Of a stretch of DNA of 64,000 bases, positions 27,445-37,225 are shown in pieces. The translations under genes and the position numbers were made by a program. Source of the DNA: Prevotella aff. ruminicola Tc2-24 (lineage in GTDB: Bacteria > Bacteroidota > Bacteroidia > Bacteroidales > Bacteroidaceae); assembly GCF_900110895.1 (NCBI RefSeq), contig NZ_FOIQ01000005.1, positions 62,001-126,000 on the forward strand. Direction: 5' to 3'. Below the pieces are notes generated by a model. That model saw only the letters and a program-made list of their open reading frames with translations. It had not been told where the DNA came from and made no database searches. Each line of letters begins with the position of its first letter. Positions within the stretch are counted from its first letter, which is position 1.

Positions 27445-30400
27445 AAGTATCCAACTTCACCCTTCTATTGATACTTGCCATTTTCATGGTGGTTGGGGCT
27501 GCACTGCTTCCAAAGATAGACGTGGCAGATAATCCACGTCCACGACAGGGTAAGACATTGACTGTAGAGTTCTACTGGCAAAGGGCTTCAGCTAAGGTCA
27601 TCGAGCAGAACGTCACCTCTAGAATTGAGGGATTGATATCCGCTGTCAAGGGTGTTGAAAGCGTCTCTTCAGAATCGTATTTCGGATCAGGAAAGGTTGT
27701 CGTGGAACTAAAAAAGGAGGCAGATGTCTCATCCACAAAATTTGAAATATCCTCATTGCTAAAGCAGATACACAAACGATTACCGGAAGGCGTCTCTTAT
27801 CCTGTTTTGACAGGAGGTGAAGTGGTGAACGAGAAGGGACGAAGTGAGACGACTCAGTTATTGTTGACCTACCAAATCAACTCTAATCTAAGTGACGAGC
27901 AACTAAAAGAATATATAGAAAGGAAGGTAGAGCCTATCGTCAAGCAACTGGAAGACGTGAGACGAGTGGAAGTGACAGGAGGAGTGAGCAAGGTAATAGA
28001 GATTACGTATAACCCGTTTATCCTTGCCAATTATGGACTGACCGCATACGATATAGAAAAAAGTATCCGTAGTTTCATCGGCCGCGAGGATATTGTGGGC
28101 GAGGTAGTTCATCATGACTCCGATATAGAGGCCATAGGAGTAGACGGCCAAAGAGCAGGAACAAAAAAAAGAATTGACCTCTATCTGACAACAGGTAAGT
28201 TCGTGAAACCTCTGGAACAGATGCCTGTCGGAGTCGTCGACGGTAAGACGATCTATTTGAATGATCTGGCCTCCTATGAATATAAAAACAAAGAACCAGA
28301 CAAGTATTTCCGGGTAAACGGCTTGAACACCATCTACCTGAATATCCACGTTGATGCGAAAGCAAATAAGATATCATTATCCAATAAGATTCAGAAACAG
28401 ATCAAAGAAACTGAAAAGCAATTCAGGAAGGGAATCTATCTGACGCTGACATATGACGGAGCGGAAGAAAGAGAAAGCGAGCTACACAAACTAGTATGGC
28501 GCTCTTTGATGGCGCTAGGCATCTTATTGTTCTTTGTTTGGTTGACAAAAAGAGACTGGAAGTATCTCACGATCATGGCGACAACACTGGTTGCCATCAT
28601 CTTGACAGCAGTTATCGCATACTCGATACTAGACATTCGACTACATATCTATTCCTTGGCTGGTATTACTGTGTCATTGGGTCTGGTCATTGATGCGTCT
28701 ATCGTGATGACCGACCACTATAGCTACTACCATAACCGTCGAGCATTCCTAGCAATCCTCGCGGCATTACTGACCACCATCGGGTCACTGGTGATTGTAT
28801 TCTGGCTACCCGAATTTATACAAAAGGATCTGTATGATTTTGCATGGATCATCATTGTCAATCTGTCAGTGGCTCTCTTTGTGGCTTACGCTTTCACGCC
28901 AGCTCTGATAGAACAAATGGAATATAGAAGTTATCAGCAGGGACATATCCGACATAAAAAACTAGTAACGGGATGGACCCACTTCTATACTAGATACGTA
29001 TCATTCACACAAAAGCATAAATGGATCTACATCATCATTTTGGTGTTAGCTTTTGGCATTCCCTTTCATGCATTGCCTCCAGAACTGGGAAAGGACCAAA
29101 AAGACGAAGAATCCCATAAGGTATGGCATGATATGTACAATGCCACATTGGGAAGTAATTTCTTCCAACTGAAATGCAAGGATACCTTGTCAAAACTCTT
29201 CGGTGGCACAATGCGTTTGTTTTCCGAATCTCTCTCCGACAATACCTATAACTCAGAAAAAGACAAGGAGAAGAAACTGACCATCAGGGCACAGATGCCA
29301 TTAGGAGGAAGTGCAACAGAACTGAACGAGAAGGTCGTTATCCTCGAAAATTTTTTATCCGGATATAAAGAGATCAAACGGTTTGAAACCCGAGTGGAAT
29401 CATGGGGATCAACGACTGTTGTCGAGTTCAAAGACGAATTCAAAAAAACATCTTTTCCATATCTATTAGAGAGTAAGGTCATCGGGAAAATCATCTCCAT
29501 TGGTGGAGCAGACTGGAGTACCAGCGGTGTAAGCGAACGAGGATTCAGCAACTCCTTGAATTTACAGTTCCGCTCAAACCGAATTGAGATCATTGGCTAT
29601 AACTATGACCGTCTGTATAGAATTGCCGAGGAGATGTGTAAGACGATGAAACAAAACAGCCGCGTGGTAGACCTAACCATAGAGACTCCTGGGCACGAGA
29701 ACCAAGAGGATGAGTTCTTTATGGATTACAATAAAGAGAGAATGGCACTCTACAATTTTGATCTCATCGCCAGTCATCAGGCTCTGCGTGAGATATTATC
29801 AGGCTATGACATAGAAAAATACCATGACACTCATCTGTCATCCGACATGCATCTAAAATCATCAGAGAAAGACAGATTTGATCTTTGGCATCTACAAAAT
29901 GCATATATGAAAGTGAATGGTAATGACACAAAACTGTCTGACTTCATGGAGATTAATAGGCGGGAAGCGAAAAATTGTATTCCTAAAAAGAATCAAGAGT
30001 ATATACTACGAGTTGCTTTCAACGTTTTAGGCACTTACACATATACAGACAAATATATTAAGAAAACCATCAAGGAGTATAATGCGAAGATTCCTGTCGG
30101 CTACAAATGCAGAAACGCAACGTACGGATGGTATGAGGATAACGGCACACAATATTGGCTGATCTTACTCATTGTGGTTATCATATACTTCATTTGTTCC
30201 ATTTTGTTCGAGTCTCTCAGGCTGCCATTGGTCATTATATCCCTTATTCCGGTATCATTTATTGGAACATTCCTAACCTATTACTTCTCTGGTGTGGAAT
30301 TCGGAACAGGTGGCTTTGCCTCACTGGTACTACTAAGTGGATTGACAGTAAACGGAGGCATCTACATTATTTATGAATACCTGAGCATAACGAGAAAGAA

Positions 30401-30659
30401 TCGTCAAAAAGCCGGTACGGCATTATATGTAAGGGCTTATAACCATAAGATTACGGCTGTATTCCTAACGATTCTATCTACGGTTCTCGGCTTAATACCG
30501 TTCTTCATCGATGGAAAGGACGAGCCTTTTTGGTTCTCGTTCGCCATTGGCTCGGCGGGCGGGTTGCTTTTCTCGGTTATAGCGATTGTATTCGTGATGC
30601 CAATATTTATGAGACTCAATCACAAAGATAATAACAATCAAATTAAAAACCATAAATAA
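27441..30659 (+). CDS. RND efflux transporter subunit 2 (divergent)
   Basis: This 1072-aa protein has the same 12-span layout, starting ATG within the stop of subunit 1. It is clearly RND (ASAKVIEQNVTSRIEG porter segment; VSLGLVIDASIVMTDH in TM4). The relay is altered: TM4 has D-A instead of D-D or D-N, and TM10 reads SGLTVNGGIYIIYEY without the usual charged residue. It may therefore pair with subunit 1 as a heteromeric pump in which subunit 1 does the proton coupling, as argued for MdtB/MdtC. That pairing is inference. Confidence 0.88.
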   Translation: MKVSNFTLLLILAIFMVVGAALLPKIDVADNPRPRQGKTLTVEFYWQRASAKVIEQNVTSRIEGLISAVKGVESVSSESYFGSGKVVVELKKEADVSSTKFEISSLLKQIHKRLPEGVSYPVLTGGEVVNEKGRSETTQLLLTYQINSNLSDEQLKEYIERKVEPIVKQLEDVRRVEVTGGVSKVIEITYNPFILANYGLTAYDIEKSIRSFIGREDIVGEVVHHDSDIEAIGVDGQRAGTKKRIDLYLTTGKFVKPLEQMPVGVVDGKTIYLNDLASYEYKNKEPDKYFRVNGLNTIYLNIHVDAKANKISLSNKIQKQIKETEKQFRKGIYLTLTYDGAEERESELHKLVWRSLMALGILLFFVWLTKRDWKYLTIMATTLVAIILTAVIAYSILDIRLHIYSLAGITVSLGLVIDASIVMTDHYSYYHNRRAFLAILAALLTTIGSLVIVFWLPEFIQKDLYDFAWIIIVNLSVALFVAYAFTPALIEQMEYRSYQQGHIRHKKLVTGWTHFYTRYVSFTQKHKWIYIIILVLAFGIPFHALPPELGKDQKDEESHKVWHDMYNATLGSNFFQLKCKDTLSKLFGGTMRLFSESLSDNTYNSEKDKEKKLTIRAQMPLGGSATELNEKVVILENFLSGYKEIKRFETRVESWGSTTVVEFKDEFKKTSFPYLLESKVIGKIISIGGADWSTSGVSERGFSNSLNLQFRSNRIEIIGYNYDRLYRIAEEMCKTMKQNSRVVDLTIETPGHENQEDEFFMDYNKERMALYNFDLIASHQALREILSGYDIEKYHDTHLSSDMHLKSSEKDRFDLWHLQNAYMKVNGNDTKLSDFMEINRREAKNCIPKKNQEYILRVAFNVLGTYTYTDKYIKKTIKEYNAKIPVGYKCRNATYGWYEDNGTQYWLILLIVVIIYFICSILFESLRLPLVIISLIPVSFIGTFLTYYFSGVEFGTGGFASLVLLSGLTVNGGIYIIYEYLSITRKNRQKAGTALYVRAYNHKITAVFLTILSTVLGLIPFFIDGKDEPFWFSFAIGSAGGLLFSVIAIVFVMPIFMRLNHKDNNNQIKNHK

Positions 30660-30664
30660 TAGTT

Positions 30665-33520
30665 ATGATGTATATAAGCAAAAAAACGGCGACACTATTA
30701 ATGCTGTGTTTAACTTTTCTTTGTTCATGCGAGCAAAAGGTAGATCAAGCATTAAAACTGGCGGGTGACAACCGTCAGGAGTTAGAAAAAGTGCTGGATC
30801 ATTTTAAGAACGATCCCGACCCATTGAAGTATGAGTCGGCCAAGTTCCTGATTGAGAACATGCCCTACCATCACGCATTATATGGTGAGATTGCAGATCA
30901 GTATGTGAAGGCTTATGCAGCAATGGGGACGCATGCCGTTGAATTTCGTGATAGTGTTGTCGACGCGGAAACCAAGCAGCTTACCGGACAAGCCGTCATG
31001 AAGGTCTCGGATATTAGAAAGATAAAAGCCGAATTCCTGATCAAGGCGATAGATGATGCCTGCGACCTCTGGGCAAAAGTGAACTGGAAAAACGAGTATG
31101 ATCAATCCACGTTCTTTAATTACGTATTGCCATACAGGCTTTCCGATGAACCTGTAAGTGATTGGCGACAAACCATTAAGACCTTATTCCCGTATCTGGA
31201 TGCCGATGTCGCGTACAGTGATCAAGGCGTTCAGTTCTCAGCTTTTGAAGGACATCTCGTCAATGCGAAGGTGATCGAATCTGTCAATGCCCAGAAAGGA
31301 AAGGCCGTTCAGTTTTCCCCTGACAATTCCTCTGTCACTTTCAGCATCCCGTCAGACATGGATGTACAGAAGATCGTACGACTCAGATATAATGCGACAG
31401 CGGTAGGCACGAAGGCACAGGTAAAGGTGAACGGCCAGACCGTCGGAACCGTTGACCTGATGCAGGTCGAAAGTGAGTATTCATTCAAGACCTCTCTTCC
31501 AGGAATCGTGCTGAACCTGCAGAAAGGGGAGAACAAGATTACGATAGGGTCTGCCAACAAGCCGTTTGTCCTTGACTATATGGAAGTGGGGGCCTATGAG
31601 CCTTATCATTCGGAAGAGGCGGTCGACTACTCCGATTCCTATTGCCAGATACAGAATGTGGGAACGAGCAACTATGTATCCTTCGACACCATACAGTCAA
31701 CGATTGGTCAGCCCATCACACTGCGCAGCTATTCGCCGGATGACAGGACGCTCAACATGCGTCTGGACTATCAGGGCTATCCGTGCTGGAGGATTGCTCC
31801 CATGGACTCCGTGGACCTGTACCTGGAAGACTATCGGGTCTGTCTTGACACCCTGGCGATTGTAAGTAAGCAGGTATACATCCTGGTGACCAATCCGGAC
31901 AGATGCTATGAAAGGGATGTGACCGCCTATCAGTCCAGATACATCAATCACCAGAAATGGGCAATCATACCTGTGGGTGACGGCATGTGCAAGATCATGA
32001 ACAAGCAGACGGGCTTGTTCTGGGAATCCCGCGTCGACAAGCAGAATGGCAAGGAGATCCTGGTACAGAACTTCTATTCCGGAAAGGCCACGCAGAAATG
32101 GAAGATCACCAAGAAAGAAAAGAACCCCTATGCCCGGTCATTCTTCAGGATCGGAAATGCCCAGTCTGAGGCTGTGCGGGTGACGGATGCGATGGACCTG
32201 TTCGTGCCCGCTAAAGCCAGAGGCAGTGTAACTCCGAGTCTGGCATCATTATGCCGATACCGTACAGGACCCTGTAAGGACGAGGCCTCCTATGTAGCTG
32301 CACTATCCAGATATATGGGAATTCCCGTGGCCATAGATTTCACGCCACATTGGGGAAACCGCACTAATAACCATACATGGAATGCCCTAGTTCTACCTAA
32401 TGGAAAAGCGACACCTTTTTACATGGGATATGTTCCGGGAGATACGACCCAGTTCACACATAGTCCCGTCTATCTGAAGCCCAAGATCTACAGATACCGC
32501 TTCGAGGTTAACCATAAGATCGTCGATGACATGAGAGGTGAGAAGAGCGTCCCTGAGTTATTCCAGTTTCCGACGTTTACAGATGTCACAGACGAGTATC
32601 TGAATACGACGGATGTGGTACGTGACATTCCGAAGGAGTTCCGTGACAGTAAGATCGCCTACATCTGTGTCAACGACAAGGAGCACTGGATCCCCGTTCA
32701 TTATGGCAAGGTATCAAGGGGCAAGGTTACCTTCACGTCTATGGGACGTAATATCCTATATTCCGTCTGCATCTGTCAGGGTCAAGACCTGATCCCCATC
32801 GGGAATCCCTTTATCCTGAAACCAGACGGATCGATCAGAGAAATCGTATGCAACAACTCCAAACGCCAGACAATGACGTTACTCCGCAAATATCCTTTCT
32901 TCGCTCAGTTTGATTCCTTCAGGTATAGAATGAATATGGGAGAGTTCCAAGGGAGTAACGTCAAAGACTTCTCACAAAGCACGGTCTTGTATCAGCATCA
33001 GGGATATACAGATGCCTATTGGTATGAGCTGGAGTTGGAGAACGCTGGGAACAAATACCGGTATCTTCGCTATATTGGCGACAAGGACTCCTATTGCAAC
33101 ATTAATGAGATAGAGTTCTATAACAGCAAAGGCCAGAAACTGACCGGCAAGATACTTGGCACTCAGGGCATGCCCGGTCACACGAAGGAGACCGTCTTTG
33201 ACGGCGATATCCTGACAGGATTTAACGGAATCAGTCCCGATGGCCATTGGGTAGGACTGGAACTGGCTCAGCCGTCTGACGTGGCAAAGATAAGGTTCAT
33301 ACCCCGAAATGACGGTAACTGCATCGAAGTCGGTGATATTTATCAATTACTTATGTATGATAGTGGGAGATGGATTGAACTGACGGAGTTACAGGCACAG
33401 AACAATAAGATTGTGCTTGAGGATATGCCAAGTGACGGATTGTACCTATTGAAAAATCTCACGAAAGGCATAGAGGAACGTATATTCACCTATGAGAATG
33501 GTGAACAGATTTGGTGGTAA
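30665..33520 (+). CDS. Transglutaminase-like lipoprotein with lectin and F5/8-type domains
   Basis: This 951-aa protein has a lipobox (LCSC, about residue 22). An N-terminal helical region (KYESAKFLIENMPYHHALYG) is followed by a jelly-roll-like module (220-310). A ricin-type module (about 325-490) includes repeats ending in QKW. The transglutaminase core has Cys537 in GPCKDEAS and His570 in NNHTWNALVL. The C-terminal discoidin-like domain includes INEIEFYNSKG and VFDGDILTGF. This is a known Bacteroidota surface-protein layout, acting as a cross-linker or protease on proteins or glycans. It closes unit B, 5 bp after the RND pair. It could cross-link or cleave the peptides, or anchor them to glycans; direct evidence is lacking. 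Confidence 0.78.
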   Translation: MMYISKKTATLLMLCLTFLCSCEQKVDQALKLAGDNRQELEKVLDHFKNDPDPLKYESAKFLIENMPYHHALYGEIADQYVKAYAAMGTHAVEFRDSVVDAETKQLTGQAVMKVSDIRKIKAEFLIKAIDDACDLWAKVNWKNEYDQSTFFNYVLPYRLSDEPVSDWRQTIKTLFPYLDADVAYSDQGVQFSAFEGHLVNAKVIESVNAQKGKAVQFSPDNSSVTFSIPSDMDVQKIVRLRYNATAVGTKAQVKVNGQTVGTVDLMQVESEYSFKTSLPGIVLNLQKGENKITIGSANKPFVLDYMEVGAYEPYHSEEAVDYSDSYCQIQNVGTSNYVSFDTIQSTIGQPITLRSYSPDDRTLNMRLDYQGYPCWRIAPMDSVDLYLEDYRVCLDTLAIVSKQVYILVTNPDRCYERDVTAYQSRYINHQKWAIIPVGDGMCKIMNKQTGLFWESRVDKQNGKEILVQNFYSGKATQKWKITKKEKNPYARSFFRIGNAQSEAVRVTDAMDLFVPAKARGSVTPSLASLCRYRTGPCKDEASYVAALSRYMGIPVAIDFTPHWGNRTNNHTWNALVLPNGKATPFYMGYVPGDTTQFTHSPVYLKPKIYRYRFEVNHKIVDDMRGEKSVPELFQFPTFTDVTDEYLNTTDVVRDIPKEFRDSKIAYICVNDKEHWIPVHYGKVSRGKVTFTSMGRNILYSVCICQGQDLIPIGNPFILKPDGSIREIVCNNSKRQTMTLLRKYPFFAQFDSFRYRMNMGEFQGSNVKDFSQSTVLYQHQGYTDAYWYELELENAGNKYRYLRYIGDKDSYCNINEIEFYNSKGQKLTGKILGTQGMPGHTKETVFDGDILTGFNGISPDGHWVGLELAQPSDVAKIRFIPRNDGNCIEVGDIYQLLMYDSGRWIELTELQAQNNKIVLEDMPSDGLYLLKNLTKGIEERIFTYENGEQIWW

Positions 33521-33583
33521 GGATAGATAATTGAGAGAATGATATAAAGTGTCACATGGCATTTTATATCATTTTCTTTGCTA

Positions 33584-33670
33584 TTTGTAACCATAAAACC
33601 CGTCTTCGTCTATTGTCAACTCATTGTCAACTCTAATACTTGGATATACACATCCCATGTTGTATATTTG
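33584..33670 (+). promoter_or_regulatory. Shared-architecture promoter C
   Basis: TTTGTAAC is at 33584-33591. TTGTCAACTC is at 33613-33622 and 33624-33633. After 29 bp comes TATATTTG at 33663-33670. Distances are identical to promoters A and B. It starts unit C. Confidence 0.87.
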
Positions 33671-33700
33671 CTTCGAAAAAAACCGAAATATTAACTATTC

Positions 33701-33757
33701 ATGACGACCGCCTTAACCGCATTTTTGACATCTGATGCGTTCGCGAGTCCAAAATAA
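33701..33757 (+). pseudogene. Remnant of the small secreted-protein gene
   Basis: The ATG-to-TAA reading frame encodes 18 residues ending LTAFLTSDAFASPK. This matches the end of the signal peptide of the gene at 11807 (LAAFLTLGVSASPF), both at protein and DNA level (CCGCATTTTTGACA is shared). Its position relative to promoter C equals that of the intact gene relative to promoter B. The rest of the gene is gone. The remnant could still be translated as an upstream ORF that ends 10 bp before the next start. Confidence 0.75.
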
Positions 33758-33767
33758 ATGTGAAGAG

Positions 33768-35582
33768 ATGAACGATAAAAAGAAAACAAGCCAAGACATT
33801 CTGGCCTGGACAATTAGATTGTTTTTGTATTTGATGCTTATTATTCTCCCCTTTGCACCACATCTGTTAGATATTAGTGGAGAGGGAGAGAAGGCAATGG
33901 GACTTTCTTTGTTGGTATTCCTTTCGCCTTTAGCGATTCTAACTGCAATTCTTTTCTTTTCTCGGTTTAATTGTATACACATCACCAAACTAGATATCTG
34001 TGTATTTCTGTTAATATGCTATATACTACTACAATCACTCTTTCTTCATCATCTGACAGGACAGCATATCATTCTGGGAGGTTTACTGTTATTATATGCT
34101 ATCATAAGGTCTTTGGGAGCAGAATCCATCAAACAACTTACCACTATTCTCGTAATCTGTGCTGTTGTTCAAGCCTGTTATGGACTGCTCCAATTATTTG
34201 GAGTGGCCAAATCACAGAGCTCCTTATTCAACATAACAGGCAGTTTCTACAATCCTGGACCTTTAGGAGGATATCTGGCTATGATATTTGCGATTCCGTT
34301 AACAAGCATCATCAGAGACGGTAATCTGCTCGATGCACATCAACAATCATGGAAGAAGACAATATATTATTTCGGAGTCATTGTTACGGCAACTGCCATT
34401 ATATGTAGCCAATCACGAGCCGCGTATGTCTCCATACTACTGACATGCCTCATACTATTTTATCCCGCAATACGAGATTACATCGTGAAACTGACAAAAA
34501 CCAAGAAATACCTACTCTACGGCACTGGAGTATTGGTTGTACTTATTCTTTCTGTCTGCATCTTTAAATACAAAACAGTATCTGCTTTTAGCAGACTGTA
34601 TATCTGGGGAATAACAGCATCGATACTTGACAAATCAAATATATGGTTCGGAGTGGGATACAACCATTTTAATCCAGCATACATGAATGCACAAGAAATG
34701 TATTTCAGAAACAACCCGATGTCAGGCTACTCTGATTACGCTGATAATATCGCATTCTGTCTGAATGAGCCTCTCCAAGCATTGGTTGAACTAGGAATCA
34801 TTGGTTCACTTATATTACTAACAATCATCTATTTTATATGGACAGTACGTTCAGGATCTAATAGGTTTTTATTACAGATAAAGTTGTGTCTGTTTAGTAT
34901 TCTTGTTTTTTCATGTTTTTCTTATCCTTTCCATACCATCATCATAACGTTGAACATGTGCATTTGTCTAGCTTTTATCTCTACATTATCAGCCAAAGAC
35001 AATCGTCACATAATATTATCATTCAAGTTGAACAAAATTGGCAGATTAATATCGGGCATACTGTTCCTTTCCTTAAATATCATAACAGCATGTTACACCA
35101 ACGAGCTTGCAAGTTCGCTGAAGGATTGGGAAAAAGCAAATTACTATTACCATGACTACAGGTATAAAGAAGCATTACCACACTACAAGAAAGCAAATGC
35201 ATTCTTTAGTACAGACGGTAATTTCCTAAACAATTATGGGAAAGCCTTGTCATTGGCTCAAAGATACGAAGAGAGCAATACGATCTTGCATCAAGCGACA
35301 CAACACACCATCACCTCTTTTTCATATACAACGATGGGACAGAACTATGAGATGTTAGGAGACATGGCATTAGCAGAGACCTATTATTGGAAAGCTCATT
35401 GGCTAGTTCCATCAAAAGATTATCCGTTATATCTATTGTTTAAGTTATATGACAAAGAAGGGGATTCTACAAAAGTAGTGGATATGGGATACAGGATTCT
35501 CCATAAAAAACAGAAAGTGCCTTCCATCGCTTCAGAGCAGATAAGAAAAGACATTACAAACATTATAAATAAATATCAATGA
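33768..35582 (+). CDS. Wzy/O-antigen-ligase-like membrane protein with TPRs, unit C
   Basis: This 604-aa paralogue of the protein at 13530 shares TGSFYNPGPLGGY, SQSRAAYVS and IWFGVGYNHFNPAY, with a periplasmic TPR tail (NNYGKALSLAQRYEESNTIL, then YETYW-type repeats). The open frame reaches 33735, but that segment overlaps the pseudogene remnant, so the ATG at 33768 after GTGAAGAG is preferred. Its stop overlaps the next ATG. The role is the same as for the unit B paralogue: transfer or polymerisation of a lipid-linked glycan, acceptor unknown. Confidence 0.8.
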   Translation: MNDKKKTSQDILAWTIRLFLYLMLIILPFAPHLLDISGEGEKAMGLSLLVFLSPLAILTAILFFSRFNCIHITKLDICVFLLICYILLQSLFLHHLTGQHIILGGLLLLYAIIRSLGAESIKQLTTILVICAVVQACYGLLQLFGVAKSQSSLFNITGSFYNPGPLGGYLAMIFAIPLTSIIRDGNLLDAHQQSWKKTIYYFGVIVTATAIICSQSRAAYVSILLTCLILFYPAIRDYIVKLTKTKKYLLYGTGVLVVLILSVCIFKYKTVSAFSRLYIWGITASILDKSNIWFGVGYNHFNPAYMNAQEMYFRNNPMSGYSDYADNIAFCLNEPLQALVELGIIGSLILLTIIYFIWTVRSGSNRFLLQIKLCLFSILVFSCFSYPFHTIIITLNMCICLAFISTLSAKDNRHIILSFKLNKIGRLISGILFLSLNIITACYTNELASSLKDWEKANYYYHDYRYKEALPHYKKANAFFSTDGNFLNNYGKALSLAQRYEESNTILHQATQHTITSFSYTTMGQNYEMLGDMALAETYYWKAHWLVPSKDYPLYLLFKLYDKEGDSTKVVDMGYRILHKKQKVPSIASEQIRKDITNIINKYQ

Positions 35583-36757
35583 AAAAGAAACTCTACAACT
35601 GCATTTTGATACTTCTATGTGCAGGGGCTTTCATTGCCTGCAAGAGAAGTACTGTTATCACTATTAGTAATCCACAAGAAGGGAAACTTCATGCGACTCG
35701 TTCTTTAGTTGAAAACGGGGAAAAAGTGTTCGAATTAGACTCTGTGTCTGCACCCAAGGCTGTTTACATGCAGTTCTGTAAAATCGGTGGGAGGGATGTC
35801 CTTTCTTTCTTAAATAGATTCAATTCTTCTATTTATTTTTATGATTATAATGAAGGTAGTTTATTAGGAGTTTATAATTTTGGAAAGGATGTTGTAAAAC
35901 CGGGAGCCTATTATATCGTCAATGAAGACAGTGTCTACGTGCTTGATATGGCTAAGATGAGTTTAACGTTATTCAATTACAAACAAAACGTTCTGTTAAA
36001 TGATATCTCCTTAAAAGGGAAAGAGGGCAAAGATTGGCCTATCAAACTACCCCAATACAATCTCTTTACATCCAACCCCATTATCAAGGTGGGCAATGAA
36101 CTTATCATGACAGGGCAATTATTTTGGTCAATACCAGCCAAGGCCATCCAAACATTCCACTTTTCTGCAAGCATTGGAATACAGTCTAGAAAATTGAAGT
36201 TTGAGCATTGTTATCCAGAAGAGTTATATGGCCACGATTCTAACTGGGAAGGAGGACACCCAACGGCTCCCCATGCAACAGTATCGCCTGATGGAAATTT
36301 GGTATATAGTTTCCCGCCATCACATGACTTGTATATTACGGCACCACATGCCGACTCATACAAAAAAGTGTATGGAGGAAGTAATGATGCTGGCGATGTC
36401 TCATCTATTGATTATCAAAACAAAGAAGAGACCCCAGAAGACATCATCTCGGAGAATTACGTGATGCAGGATATGTATGGCCCGATTATATATGACATAT
36501 ATCGCGGCGTCTATTATCGTTTTTTGTTGAAGAAAGTCACAGACAAACGAAAGAGCAACTCCGTACCTGACAAGGATATTAATATCGTAATCATGGACAA
36601 AGATTTCAATTATTTAGGAGAGACAACTATAGGAAACGGGAAAAAGTGGAATATTCAAAATGCTTTTATAACGCAAGAAGGTCTGAATATCGAGCATCTG
36701 TCACCTGAGAATCAGGACGAAGATCATATGGTTTTTAAAATATTTCAATTAAAATAA
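35579..36757 (+). CDS. DUF4221-like propeller lipoprotein
   Basis: This 392-aa protein has a lipobox (FIAC, Cys21) and the long C-terminal features of the DUF4221 family (MYGPIIYDIYRGVYYRFLLK, NIVIMDKDFNYLGE). It is predicted to be a surface or periplasmic propeller. It overlaps the Wzy-like gene by 4 bp and the next gene by 1 bp, so it is tightly coupled with unit C. It is a functional counterpart of the three propellers of unit B. Confidence 0.75.
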   Translation: MKKKLYNCILILLCAGAFIACKRSTVITISNPQEGKLHATRSLVENGEKVFELDSVSAPKAVYMQFCKIGGRDVLSFLNRFNSSIYFYDYNEGSLLGVYNFGKDVVKPGAYYIVNEDSVYVLDMAKMSLTLFNYKQNVLLNDISLKGKEGKDWPIKLPQYNLFTSNPIIKVGNELIMTGQLFWSIPAKAIQTFHFSASIGIQSRKLKFEHCYPEELYGHDSNWEGGHPTAPHATVSPDGNLVYSFPPSHDLYITAPHADSYKKVYGGSNDAGDVSSIDYQNKEETPEDIISENYVMQDMYGPIIYDIYRGVYYRFLLKKVTDKRKSNSVPDKDINIVIMDKDFNYLGETTIGNGKKWNIQNAFITQEGLNIEHLSPENQDEDHMVFKIFQLK

Positions 36758-37221
36758 TGAACATTATGAAGAAATTATCATTTTGCTTATTGCTATTCTT
36801 TAGTCTGCTATTTTGTTCATGTAACAGTGAAAGGCAAAAGGAAATAGACTTTATAGATAATGTCCTTTCCGAACATGTAGACCTCTCTAATTACAACTGG
36901 CTTGTCATTATACCAGGTGTAGGTTGTAATGGGTGTATCCAAGAAGGTGAGTATTTCTTAAAAAAACATGTATCGGATAAAACCATTGGCTTTGTACTGA
37001 CTAATATCAGCTCCCTTAAAATCTTACAACAAAAGACGGGATTAAAACTCAAAGAGCATGATAATATATATGCAGATACAGATAATGCATTCATCGTACA
37101 GACTCACAACTCTATCTATCCTTGTGTTGTTGAAATCAAGGATCATCATGTCGCATCACTTGAGTTCCAGTCCCCTCAGACACCCGCATTACGTAACCTC
37201 GAAGAGATCTTATTGAAATAA
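36757..37221 (+). CDS. Thioredoxin-like lipoprotein (CxxC), unit C first copy
   Basis: This 154-aa protein has a lipobox (FCSC) and the redox motif GVGCNGCIQEG in the position expected for the thioredoxin CxxC, after the first beta strand (NWLVIIP). It is shorter than the other two relatives (15215, 42569) and lacks their LLDKDNH hairpin. An ATG at 36766 (MKKLSF) may be the true start. It directly precedes peptide 8. Confidence 0.75.
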   Translation: MNIMKKLSFCLLLFFSLLFCSCNSERQKEIDFIDNVLSEHVDLSNYNWLVIIPGVGCNGCIQEGEYFLKKHVSDKTIGFVLTNISSLKILQQKTGLKLKEHDNIYADTDNAFIVQTHNSIYPCVVEIKDHHVASLEFQSPQTPALRNLEEILLK

Positions 37222-37225
37222 AAAG

